In this document: positions 56,810-64,000 of the stretch, piece after piece
Position numbering within the stretch: position 1 is the first letter of the stretch
Layout: the number at the start of each line of letters is the position of its first letter
From: an uncultured Acidobacteriota bacterium
GTDB lineage: Bacteria; Acidobacteriota; Blastocatellia; RBC074
DNA: 64,000 bases
Reading direction: 5' to 3'
Assembly: GCA_902825875.1 (NCBI GenBank)
Contig: CADECP010000015.1
Coordinates: forward strand, 97,655-161,654
Notes under the pieces: model-generated
What the model saw: the letters and a program-made list of their open reading frames with translations, nothing else
What the model was told of the DNA's origin: nothing
Databases searched by the model: none
Program-made: the position numbers and the translations under genes

Positions 56810-58659
56810 CCATGACGCTGGACGAAAAACTCGACAATTTGCCGACGCAGCCCGGCGTGTACATTCACAAAAACGTCAAAGGGCAGATCATTTATGTCGG
56901 CAAGGCGAAAAGCCTTCGCAACCGTGTGCGGCAATACTTTCAAAGTTCGCGCGCGATGGATGCCAAGACTCAGGAACTGGTCGCGCGTATTGCCGACATC
57001 GAATACATCGTCACCGACACTGAAATCGAAGCTCTGGTGTTGGAATCCAACCTCATCAAACAGCACAAACCGCGTTACAACGTGATGCTGAAAGACGATA
57101 AGTCTTACCCGCATCTGAAACTGACTACGCCCGAAGAGTTTCCTCGCATTTTCAAAACTCGGCAGGTCGAAAAAGATGGCTCAGCGTATTTCGGCCCGTA
57201 TCTGCCAGCGTCGTTGGCCGATAAAACCATCAAGCTCATAAATCGAGAATTCCAGCTTCGCACGTGTTCCGACGAAGTGTTTGAAATCTACAAACGCGCC
57301 AAGCGGCCTTGCATGGAATTTCAGATCAAACGCTGTGCAGGGCCTTGTCAGAAAGATTTGTGCAAACCGGACGTTTACCGCGAAACCGTCAACGACGTTC
57401 AATTGTTGCTGGAAGGCAAGGACAAAGAACTGGCCGCACGGTTGGAAGAGCGAATGCTTGTAGCTTCGGAGGAATTGCGATTCGAACAGGCTGCGAAATG
57501 CCGCGACTTGCTGCGAACCGTTCGCGCACTTAGCGAAAATCAGAAGATGATGGGCGACACGGAACTCGACGTAGACATTTTCGGTTATCACCGAGACGGC
57601 AATCAGTTGGCGTTGCAACTGTTCACCATGCGCGAAGGCAAGATCATCGGGCGGCGCGAATTTTACTGGGAAGACATAGCAGTTGACGGTTTCAATCCCA
57701 GCGAATTTCTGGGCGAGGTTTTGGGGCAGTATTACACCATCGGCAATTACATCCCGCTGGAAATTCATGTGCCTGTGGATTGGGAAGATCGCCAGTTGCT
57801 GGAAGATGCTTTGACTGAAAAACGTGGACGGCGAGTTCGCATTCTTGATCCGCAACGCGGCCACAAACGCGAGATGATTGATCTGGTCGAAAAGAACGCC
57901 AAGATCGGTTTCGATCAACGATTCCGAGTCATCAAACCCGACTGGTCGAAAGTGCTGATTGAGTTGCAGGAGTTGCTGAGTTTGCCGAATTCGCCGCAGC
58001 GAATCGAATCGTTCGACATCTCGAACATTCAGGGTTCGGAAAACGTCGCCGGAATGGTCGTCTGCGAAAACGGCGAGATGAAGAAAAGCGATTACCGCAA
58101 GTTCATCATCAAGACGGTCGAAGGCGCGGATGATTTCGCTTCGATGCGCGAAGCCGTTTATCGCCGGTATTCGCGGTTGCTGAAAGAAGAAAAGCAATTG
58201 CCTGATCTGGTGTTCATTGACGGCGGCAAAGGGCAGTTGTCTTCGGCGGCGGCGGCCATGCACGGACTCGGTTTGGCCGATGTGCCGATGGTCGGCATCG
58301 TCAAACCACGTGGCAAACACGAAGAGATCAGCCATTTGCTGGTCAAAGGCCGTGAAAGCGAGCCGGTCTTTCTGGAAAAGACTTCGCTGGTCATGCGGCT
58401 GGTCAAAATCATCCGCGACGAAACCCATCGTTACGCCATCAGCTTTCACCGCCAACGCCGAGCCATGCGCGATTTTCAATCCGAACTCACTTCGATTCCC
58501 GGCGTTGGCGAAAAATTGAAAGACCGTTTGCTGAGGAACTTCGGCAGTCTGAAGAGAGTCAGCCAAGCCAGCGTCGAAGAATTGAAACCCTTCGTCGGTC
58601 AACAACAGGCCGAACGCATCGTCGAACATTTTCGACAGTTGTCACAGCCAGAAGAATGA
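56806..58659 (+). CDS. uvrC: Excinuclease ABC subunit C
   Basis: 617 residues, full length. Dual-incision nuclease of nucleotide excision repair. GIY-YIG domain (about 14-95: GVYIHKN, IIYVGKAKSLRNRVRQYF), four cysteines Cys154, Cys169, Cys177 and Cys181 in the region that holds a 4Fe-4S cluster in E. coli UvrC, UVR motif (about 205-240), RNase H-like 5' nuclease (IESFDISNIQG, VFIDGGKGQLSSA) and C-terminal helix-hairpin-helix pair (SIPGVGEKLKDRLLRNFGSL). ATG overlaps the preceding stop. Confidence 0.97.
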   Translation: MTMTLDEKLDNLPTQPGVYIHKNVKGQIIYVGKAKSLRNRVRQYFQSSRAMDAKTQELVARIADIEYIVTDTEIEALVLESNLIKQHKPRYNVMLKDDKSYPHLKLTTPEEFPRIFKTRQVEKDGSAYFGPYLPASLADKTIKLINREFQLRTCSDEVFEIYKRAKRPCMEFQIKRCAGPCQKDLCKPDVYRETVNDVQLLLEGKDKELAARLEERMLVASEELRFEQAAKCRDLLRTVRALSENQKMMGDTELDVDIFGYHRDGNQLALQLFTMREGKIIGRREFYWEDIAVDGFNPSEFLGEVLGQYYTIGNYIPLEIHVPVDWEDRQLLEDALTEKRGRRVRILDPQRGHKREMIDLVEKNAKIGFDQRFRVIKPDWSKVLIELQELLSLPNSPQRIESFDISNIQGSENVAGMVVCENGEMKKSDYRKFIIKTVEGADDFASMREAVYRRYSRLLKEEKQLPDLVFIDGGKGQLSSAAAAMHGLGLADVPMVGIVKPRGKHEEISHLLVKGRESEPVFLEKTSLVMRLVKIIRDETHRYAISFHRQRRAMRDFQSELTSIPGVGEKLKDRLLRNFGSLKRVSQASVEELKPFVGQQQAERIVEHFRQLSQPEE

Positions 58660-58660
58660 C

Positions 58661-61444
58661 TCACTTCTGCTTCGACATTTGTTCCAGCACAGCGCCCAGC
58701 CGTTTGATTTCTTCGCCATATCGCGCCCAATCGCCTTCGCGCTGAGCTTGTATGGCTCGATCGTAATGTTGTTTGGCTTGAGCGGGCAGACCTGTCAGGC
58801 CGTCGGATGTCGGTGGCGGTTGAATCGGCAATGCTGATGGTTGCGTGGTTCCGGCGGCAGGCGTTTGAGTCGGCGTTGAAGGCGCGCTACCGAAAATTCG
58901 TGCCAAGCTGGCTTCCAGAGTTTCTTCCATCGCAATTTTGTCTTCGGCGGCGACTATGACTCGCTTCAGTTCCGGAATCTTGCCGGTTTCGGCTAGCAGG
59001 TAAAGCGGCTGAACGTAAATCAACGATTCTTTGATCGGGACAACCATCAGCGTGCCGCGAATGGCTTTGGAGCCGCGTTGATCCCACAACGAAAGTTGGC
59101 GGGAAATTTCAGCGTCCTGGTTGAATCGCGCTTCGATTTGTTTGGGACCGTAAACCAGTTTCTGTTTCGGGAAACGGTAAGCTCGCAACCGTCCGTAATG
59201 ATCGCCGTCGGCGCGCGCCACCATCCACGAAGCCAGATTGTCTTTGCTGCGCGGCGTGAACGGCAGCATCAAAATGAATTCTTCTTTCTGTTCGCCGGGC
59301 AATTTCATGATTGTGTAATACGGCTCGGAGGCTTTGGGCTGATCTTTGGCTTGCGAAGTCGAAGCGGCTTCCCACTGGTCTTCTTTGTTGTAAAACACCT
59401 GCGGCTGATCCATGTGGTAAGTCGAATACACAGCCGTTTGAATCTTGAAAATGTCTTCGGGATACCGCAGGTGAGCGCGCAAATCGGCAGACATTTCCGT
59501 CAACGGACGCAACAATCCTGGAAAAATTCCAGCCCAGGTTTTGATGAGCGGGTCTTTGTCGTCGGCCAGATACAACCGCACGTCGCCGTTGTAAGCGTCC
59601 ACCACCGCCTTGACCGAATTGCGAATGTAATTGATGCCGCCGAATCGTTCGGAATACGGGTAGCGATTCGTCGCAGTGTAAGCATCGGCGATCCAGAACA
59701 ATCGGCCTTCGGAAATCACCATGTAAGGATCGCGGTCGAAGCTCAGGAACGGAGCGATTCTCGTCAATCGTTCTGTGATGTTGCGGTGATACAGAACGCG
59801 GCTTTCAGCCGAAACGTCGTTGGATAGCAACAACTTCATATCGCCAAAGCGCGTGGCAAAAACCAGCCGCCGCCAGAACGAACCAATCGAAACGCCGTCC
59901 TTGCCTTCGTAATTGGCGTAAACGTTTTGTTCGCCTGACGGATAGTTGAATTCTTTGGCAGAGGTTTTTATGTACACAGGGTCGTGCGACAGTTCGCCGA
60001 AATAAATTTCCGGGCGCGTTATGTTCAATTCAGGCGCGGTGGAAACCGGCGGCAGGTCTTTGATGAACAGCACCGGCAAACCTTGCGGTGTGACTTGATT
60101 GACCGGCCCCAGCGTCAGCCCGAAACCATGTGTGAAAGTCAGTTGTTCGTTGATCCAGTTGCGATTGGGCAGGCTGTCCACAGACAGTTCGCGCGGAGAA
60201 ATCATCGTTTGTCGCAACTCTCCGCCGATGTTGTACCGGTCGTTATCCACCGATTCAAATTCGTAGTAAGTGCGGATTTCCTGAATCTGCGCGAAGGTAT
60301 CCAGCAACGGTTGGTGATCCCATAAACGAATGTTGTTGATCGTCGCTTTGTTGGCTTGGATGTCCTGAAGCGTCAGGCCGTCGCTGCCTGTCAGTTCGCG
60401 CTCTTCGACCTGGTCGAGCGCGAAGGCTTTGCGCGTGGCGGCGATGTTGTTGACGATGTACGGAGTTTCTTTGACCAGTTCGTTTGGCGCGACTGAAAAC
60501 CGCTGGACGAATGCCGGATAACCCCAGCCAGCAACCAAAGCCAACACGTAAATGGCCGCTCCGGCCAGCAACAGTTTGATGCCGTCTGTGAACATGCTGG
60601 CGATGGCCAGCAATGCGACCAGCGTCGCTGCGGCGGCTTCAACCCACAACATAGGCAATCGGGCGTTGATGTCTGTGTAAGTTGCTCCGTTGACCACGCC
60701 GTTGGTCGAAAGCAACAGGTTCGGCATTTCCAGATAAGCTCGCCACGCCAGCACGGCGAACAACGCGGCGACCAGTGCCAGCAAATGGCGGCGAGGCGCG
60801 CGTTGAATGGAAATTCCTTCGCCGACTACAGTGATTTCTCCACGAATGCCGTACAACGCAACGGCTCCGGCCAGACAAATGATGACCAGCAGAAACAACA
60901 ATTGAGTCGCCAATTCCAACACCGGCAGCGTGAACACGTAATAGGCGATGTCGCGTCCGAACAGCGAATCAACTTCGCCAAACGGCGTGTGATACCGATA
61001 CTGCAAAATCAATTCCCACGATTCCCAAACGTTCAGGCCGAAAATGACTCCCAGCAACAGCGCCAGTCGAATTCCCCAACGTTCGACAAATCCGGCGATG
61101 TCCGGGATCGGCACTTGCTCTTTGTTGATGGTGATGTATCGAACCAGCCGCGAACGCGCTTTGCTCAATCCCAAAGCCAGTTTGAAATTCAGCCAGATCA
61201 AAAATCCGGCGATGAGCACGGCAATCGCTCCCATCCAGGCTTTGGTTCGCAACGTTGTCGAAAAGACGTTTTCGTAACCCAACTGTTTGAACCACAACCA
61301 TTCGGAGTAAAAGCCCGCCCAGCCCGGCCACAACAACAAAAGCAACAGCAACAGGCCAAGCAGAATCAGCCAGCGCGGGCGAATGAAACTTCTCGGTTCA
61401 GGTTCCAAAACATCAAAATTGTCGTCCATTGGGGCGTTGTTCAT
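58661..61444 (-). CDS. UPF0182 family membrane protein
   Basis: 927 residues. Seven membrane segments in the first ~320 residues, including [20 protein letters not shown] and [20 protein letters not shown], followed by a large extracytoplasmic part with family motifs [33 protein letters not shown] and [20 protein letters not shown]. The C-terminal ~70 residues are Pro/Gln-rich with a helix. Function of UPF0182 is unknown. GGAG 10 nt before the ATG. Converges on uvrC with only 1 nt between stops. Confidence 0.93.
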   Translation of the reverse strand: MNNAPMDDNFDVLEPEPRSFIRPRWLILLGLLLLLLLLWPGWAGFYSEWLWFKQLGYENVFSTTLRTKAWMGAIAVLIAGFLIWLNFKLALGLSKARSRLVRYITINKEQVPIPDIAGFVERWGIRLALLLGVIFGLNVWESWELILQYRYHTPFGEVDSLFGRDIAYYVFTLPVLELATQLLFLLVIICLAGAVALYGIRGEITVVGEGISIQRAPRRHLLALVAALFAVLAWRAYLEMPNLLLSTNGVVNGATYTDINARLPMLWVEAAAATLVALLAIASMFTDGIKLLLAGAAIYVLALVAGWGYPAFVQRFSVAPNELVKETPYIVNNIAATRKAFALDQVEERELTGSDGLTLQDIQANKATINNIRLWDHQPLLDTFAQIQEIRTYYEFESVDNDRYNIGGELRQTMISPRELSVDSLPNRNWINEQLTFTHGFGLTLGPVNQVTPQGLPVLFIKDLPPVSTAPELNITRPEIYFGELSHDPVYIKTSAKEFNYPSGEQNVYANYEGKDGVSIGSFWRRLVFATRFGDMKLLLSNDVSAESRVLYHRNITERLTRIAPFLSFDRDPYMVISEGRLFWIADAYTATNRYPYSERFGGINYIRNSVKAVVDAYNGDVRLYLADDKDPLIKTWAGIFPGLLRPLTEMSADLRAHLRYPEDIFKIQTAVYSTYHMDQPQVFYNKEDQWEAASTSQAKDQPKASEPYYTIMKLPGEQKEEFILMLPFTPRSKDNLASWMVARADGDHYGRLRAYRFPKQKLVYGPKQIEARFNQDAEISRQLSLWDQRGSKAIRGTLMVVPIKESLIYVQPLYLLAETGKIPELKRVIVAAEDKIAMEETLEASLARIFGSAPSTPTQTPAAGTTQPSALPIQPPPTSDGLTGLPAQAKQHYDRAIQAQREGDWARYGEEIKRLGAVLEQMSKQK

Positions 61445-61531
61445 GAGTGGTTCTCCGTCAACGGGTTTTGTCTGATTAAGTTTGTAATTGGATTTTCGCT
61501 ACGTTCTGCTGGGCAGTGTGCGGCATTGTCG

Positions 61532-62530
61532 TCAGGCAGGCAAGCCGGGCTGAGTTTCGGCGTTGATTCGGATTCGTCCAAACCCGAATCCGGTTTGTTG
61601 CCCCAGATGCGTGATTTCGCCAATGCGGAGCAGGTCTGCGAACGGCGCGAAATCGCCCGCAAACCGCATTGCGCCGATCAAACCATACAGCGGCAATTTC
61701 TTTTGCTGGCGATTGGAATACCGCGAAGTTTGGAATTCGCGCAATTCGTTGCCGATGGTTTTTACTTCTCGCGCCGCTTTCAGCAAATCGTTTCGCCAGC
61801 GGAAAAATTCCGCCTGGCCCGGCCACGATTGCCCATGTAATTGCCACAGGCTCCCCACTCGATTGCAAAGCTGGTAAATCAGTTCGTAAAAATCGCGCAC
61901 TTCGCCGCTTTCCAACCTGACCGGCGTGACGAACCGAATTTCCAGTTCCGACGGAACGGCTGTCGGCCAACACTGCTCTCGCACCAGTTCCAGAACGTCG
62001 CGCACCGTGGCGGGGGCAAACATCGCTTCGCCCGAAGTCCGGGCAAAGATCGAACGCTCTCCGGCCAGATTGTCCAGCACGTCTTCCACCAAAAAGCGTG
62101 CGCGTTTGTTGTCCGGAGCTTCGATGCCGCGCTGACCGAAGATCGAAAACGCCGTGACGGGATATTCGATCCGGCTGGCCAATTTGCCCATCAGCGTGAA
62201 TCCGAAATGCAATTGCTTGCTCTGAATCTGTTTGGCTGAAAAATGGAGAGGCAAATCAATGACGAACGGGCGCGGCAACGAAGTCTGATTCTTCAACGGA
62301 GCTTCGGCCAGTTTGGCGGCTTCGGCGGTTCTGACCGGTTCGAACAGCGCCGGATAATCGCATTCGCCGAATCGCGGACAAACGCGGCAATCCGTCAATT
62401 CGCGGTGATCGCACAAATGCTCTTTCAGCACCGCGCCGTAACCTCCGCGCAGCCGCGAACCCCAATAACCCGCCGGAGCGTCGTCGTCCAGCAAACGAAT
62501 TTTCAGTTGTAATTGAGAGATAGGAAACAT
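61532..62530 (-). CDS. cas6: Orphan CRISPR RNA endoribonuclease Cas6
   Basis: 332 residues from the ATG at 62530; an in-frame extension to 62614 only translates the repeat module. RAMP-fold Cas6 of the PF10040 type: a cysteine cluster Cys40, Cys48, Cys51, Cys57 (CRVCPRFGECDYPALFEP), a central FVIDLPLHFSAKQ strand and the C-terminal glycine-rich loop HLGQQTGFGFGRI (about 306-318). Cas6 cuts CRISPR repeats, usually leaving an 8-nt ATTGAAAC-like handle. No cas1, cas2 or effector gene is in the window. The repeat module at 62536-62640 ends 5 nt before its start codon. Confidence 0.82.
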   Translation of the reverse strand: MFPISQLQLKIRLLDDDAPAGYWGSRLRGGYGAVLKEHLCDHRELTDCRVCPRFGECDYPALFEPVRTAEAAKLAEAPLKNQTSLPRPFVIDLPLHFSAKQIQSKQLHFGFTLMGKLASRIEYPVTAFSIFGQRGIEAPDNKRARFLVEDVLDNLAGERSIFARTSGEAMFAPATVRDVLELVREQCWPTAVPSELEIRFVTPVRLESGEVRDFYELIYQLCNRVGSLWQLHGQSWPGQAEFFRWRNDLLKAAREVKTIGNELREFQTSRYSNRQQKKLPLYGLIGAMRFAGDFAPFADLLRIGEITHLGQQTGFGFGRIRINAETQPGLPA

Positions 62531-62535
62531 TGGCT

Positions 62536-62640
62536 GAATCAACGGGCTGCGAGCTTCAAGCGCCCAAACGAACTGGAGCGCGGACGTGCTGAAAGCCGTC
62601 CGCTGCTGTTTCAATAGGCTCCGCCCTCAAGCCGCCAGTT
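62536..62640 (-). CRISPR. CRISPR-like module A: repeat-spacer-repeat next to cas6
   Basis: Read on the minus strand: a degenerate repeat (62636-62608) ending ATTGAAAC, a 34-nt spacer (62607-62574) and a second degenerate repeat of about 38 nt (62573-62536) starting GTTCG and containing GGGCGCTTGA. The spacer holds the hairpin GCGGACG/CGTCCGC and is identical to that of module B. Repeats differ from those of module B at several positions. Could be a decayed mini-array or a REP-like dispersed element. Confidence 0.5.
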
Positions 62641-62884
62641 TGGCAGCAGCGATTGTTTGAGCCACAGTATTCGCCGACGGATTCTTTCTGATTCGGTCAA
62701 TCGCGTCCATCGTTGCGCCATCAACGTATTGGCTGTCGCAATTGCGGCAGTGATAAGAGGGAATGTCTTCGATCAACACGCGGCTCAACCCCCGCCCAAA
62801 GACTTTTGAAATCAGAATCATTCTGGCCGCCGGTTCGCCACAAACCGCGCACTGATGTGTTGAAACGCTTTCTTTCTTTTTCAT
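62627..62884 (-). CDS. YgiT-type zinc-finger protein (putative antitoxin)
   Basis: 85 residues. Two CxxC pairs, Cys12/Cys15 (CAVCGEPA) and Cys46/Cys49 (HCRNCDSQYVDG), define the YgiT/MqsA-type N-terminal zinc finger; the helix-turn-helix half of full MqsA is absent. The ATG overlaps the stop of the DUF4258 gene (ATGA). In such pairs the zinc-finger protein is the antitoxin. Its own last codons and TGA stop lie inside the repeat of module A. Confidence 0.85.
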   Translation of the reverse strand: MKKKESVSTHQCAVCGEPAARMILISKVFGRGLSRVLIEDIPSYHCRNCDSQYVDGATMDAIDRIRKNPSANTVAQTIAAAKLAA

Positions 62885-63159
62885 AACAGGTAAGCCGTAA
62901 TGACAAGAGTGTTGGCAGGCGTTAGTTTGGCCACAATCTCGAATTCTTCTCCACCCATCGTTTCGCCGTCCAACAGGTATTTGTATTGTTGAAAGTCATC
63001 GTCCCACTGGCGAGCAACGATCTTTCCTTTCAAGATGCAATTTTCCACATCCACCTTCATCAAATCGTCAGCATCCATTTCTTCAATTGCGTGAATGGAA
63101 AACACCAGCCTGTTTTGTCTGACACATTCGCGCATCCGCGCCAGGATTTTGAGATACAT
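62881..63159 (-). CDS. DUF4258 domain protein (putative toxin)
   Basis: 92 residues from the ATG at 63159 (63180 and 63135 are alternatives). DUF4258 proteins are small, basic and related in fold to RelE/MqsR-type RNases: FSIHAIEEMDADDLMKVDVE, CILKGKIVARQWDDDFQQYK, EFEIVAKLTPANTLVITAY. Coupled to a YgiT-type zinc-finger gene, the usual toxin-antitoxin order for MqsRA-like pairs. mRNA cleavage is inferred, not shown. A -10 element TATACT lies 11 nt before the ATG, so the leader is very short. Confidence 0.82.
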   Translation of the reverse strand: MYLKILARMRECVRQNRLVFSIHAIEEMDADDLMKVDVENCILKGKIVARQWDDDFQQYKYLLDGETMGGEEFEIVAKLTPANTLVITAYLL

Positions 63160-63170
63160 AGCCTGAATGG

Positions 63171-63197
63171 AGTATAGCACTTAGCCGAGAGATTCAA
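63171..63197 (-). promoter_or_regulatory. Candidate promoter of the toxin-antitoxin pair
   Basis: On the minus strand TTGAAT (63197-63192), a 15-nt spacer and TATACT (63176-63171). The spacer is short. The -35 lies in the 3' end of the CRISPR-like repeat of module B. Confidence 0.35.
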
Positions 63198-63298
63198 TGG
63201 GCTGCGACCTCAAGCGCCTTAACGAACTGGAGCGCGGACGTGCTGAAAGCCGTCCGCTGCTGTTTCAATGGGCTACGACCTCAAGCGTCCTAACGAAC
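63191..63298 (-). CRISPR. CRISPR-like module B: repeat-spacer-repeat upstream of the toxin gene
   Basis: On the minus strand: repeat 63298-63262 (37 nt, begins GTTCGTTAGG, ends CCCATTGAAAC), 34-nt spacer 63261-63228, repeat 63227-63191 (4 differences from the first, ends ATTGAATC). 37-nt repeats that start GTT and end ATTGAAAC are typical of Cas6-processed arrays. The spacer equals that of module A. The stop codon of the XRE-type gene lies inside the first repeat. Confidence 0.55.
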
Positions 63299-63556
63299 TT
63301 CTGCCAGAGCCTCAAGTTCCGTCTTTAGCTTTTCCAGTTTGGCCAGCCTCGACTTAATTGCGCGGCTGGGATTGGCGGCCAGCCGTTGGAATTCAAGCTG
63401 CTCCAGCGCCAGCCGCAACATTGCCGGAGATTCCGGCTGAACTTCGCCGCGTTCCCATCGCGCAATCGTGTTTGCCGTCAGGTCAAGCGATTCGGCCAGT
63501 TGAACCTGCGTCATTTTCAATCGCTCGCGGCTTGCCTTCAGTTCGTCGCAAATCAT
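63290..63556 (-). CDS. XRE-family helix-turn-helix regulator
   Basis: 88 residues from the ATG at 63556, preceded by AAAGG; upstream extension to 63634 rejected. Helix-turn-helix in the first ~55 residues (LKMTQVQLAESLDLTANTIARWERGEVQP), the classical XRE/Cro pattern, followed by a helical tail (RLAKLEKLKTELEALAEV). Probably a transcription regulator of the neighbouring genes. Its last codons (Val-Arg-stop) are supplied by the CRISPR-like repeat of module B. Confidence 0.87.
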   Translation of the reverse strand: MICDELKASRERLKMTQVQLAESLDLTANTIARWERGEVQPESPAMLRLALEQLEFQRLAANPSRAIKSRLAKLEKLKTELEALAEVR

Positions 63557-63638
63557 TGTTTTGCCTTTCTTGTGATGGTAAGGTTGCTTTGAAAGCGGGG
63601 CCGGGGATTTCTCCCCAGCCCTTCGGTGTGACAACCGA

Positions 63639-63773
63639 TTAAGGGCGCTGTTGACGCAGCGCCTTTACTTCTGCCTCAAGCTTTTTCAATCTCGCTTCAA
63701 TCTGCCTGTGCCTTTTCATCAGCAACAGAAAATTGTCGGTCAACTGAATCAGCCATCGGACTATGAAGCTCAT
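63639..63773 (-). CDS. Small 44-residue protein, hydrophobic N-terminus and basic coiled coil
   Basis: 44 residues if translated from the ATG at 63773, which is 8 nt after a perfect GGAGGT at 63787-63782; an ATG at 63779 is too close to it. The N-terminal ~18 residues are hydrophobic (MSFIVRWLIQLTDNFLLLM), then a charged helix (KRHRQIEARLKKLEAEVKAL). No family recognised. May be a membrane-anchored small regulator; may be co-transcribed with the XRE gene 82 nt downstream. Confidence 0.6.
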   Translation of the reverse strand: MSFIVRWLIQLTDNFLLLMKRHRQIEARLKKLEAEVKALRQQRP

Positions 63774-63908
63774 CAGCATCACCTCCTTTCTTTCAAAGAT
63801 CGGCCTTAGCCGACGAGCCATACTATACATAAAGTACAACTATGCGTAAGCAGGATTTTGCCTGCGCTCCCTACTTATCCTTGTTTGTCGCGGCCAGGAA
63901 AAAGAATC

Positions 63909-63937
63909 GGCCTGACGGGATTGCGCTCCGTCAGGCC
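63909..63937. terminator. GC-rich hairpin, possible terminator for a minus-strand gene beyond the window
   Basis: GGCCTGACGG (63909-63918) pairs perfectly with CCGTCAGGCC (63928-63937). On the minus strand a TTTTT run follows after 4 nt; on the plus strand an A run follows. Confidence 0.45.
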
Positions 63938-63942
63938 AAAAA

Positions 63943-63979
63943 ATCTCAATGGGCTACGACCTCAAGCGCCCAAAGCAAA
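63943..63979 (-). repeat. Solitary degenerate copy of the CRISPR-like repeat
   Basis: The plus-strand core caatgggctacgacctcaag (63947-63966) is identical to the core of module B's first repeat; both ends have drifted (ATTGAGAT instead of ATTGAAAC). No spacer or partner repeat is visible before the window end. It is followed directly by the 18-nt word also found at 33782-33799. Confidence 0.6.
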
Positions 63980-64000
63980 AAATCAAAAGGCAAATCTCAA

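Noticed and set aside
62531..62614. 28-codon N-terminal extension of cas6
   Set aside because: It only translates the repeat-spacer module; Cas6 similarity and a sensible start begin at 62530.

Overview
The window looks like a chromosomal piece of an environmental Gram-negative bacterium, most probably an acidobacterium (Blastocatellia-like). This rests on the mid-50s GC content by eye, the mix of secreted proteases and polysaccharide-degrading enzymes, and the many intergenic palindromes of the 'tagttccgcctttaggcgg' and 'agcccgcgcgtaagcaagggc' kind. The taxonomic call is inference; no rRNA or marker gene settles it. About 51 protein genes, one tRNA and many hairpin elements are seen.

1-19.1 kb: a truncated secreted subtilase, then a surface-polysaccharide locus built around a divergent promoter region (13.2-13.46 kb). 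The minus arm holds a two-domain glycosyltransferase, a GT-C membrane transferase, a TylF-type methyltransferase, a methyltransferase-WbsX fusion and a coiled-coil methyltransferase. The plus arm holds an ABC-2 permease (Wzm type), a Wzt-type ATPase fused to a methyltransferase, two GT2 enzymes and a UDP-GlcNAc 2-epimerase. Together they suggest an ABC-exported, methylated glycan. tRNA-Leu(UAA) follows.

19.2-25.1 kb: a plant- or algal-polysaccharide set on the minus strand (GH51 arabinofuranosidase, two CE1-like esterases, a sulfatase, and a coupled sulfatase remnant). 25.5-38.2 kb: acyl-CoA metabolism (SDR, NIPSNAP, TPP enzyme, acyl-CoA dehydrogenase, fatty acyl-CoA ligase) interleaved with a sigma/anti-sigma pair, an M28 peptidase, a small stress membrane protein and a Tat-exported asparaginase-like hydrolase. 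38.4-39.1 kb: an unrecognised AT-rich gene.

39.1-46.5 kb: a minus-strand efflux operon (adaptor, ATPase, two FtsX-like permeases, two small membrane proteins) that ends in its own NtrC-type regulator. A good -24/-12 promoter and an upstream palindrome precede the first gene. 46.5-61.4 kb: mostly housekeeping (DinB, YfhO, EttA, TrmJ, YchF, an AlbA_2 protein, a PfkB kinase, a GT4, UvrC, UPF0182).

61.5-64 kb: an accessory end with an orphan cas6, a DUF4258/YgiT toxin-antitoxin-like pair, an XRE-type regulator and a 44-residue protein. Two copies of a CRISPR-like repeat-spacer-repeat module with the same spacer sit exactly at the gene junctions. This module arrangement, the Wzt-methyltransferase fusion and the sigma-54 efflux operon are the most interesting items.
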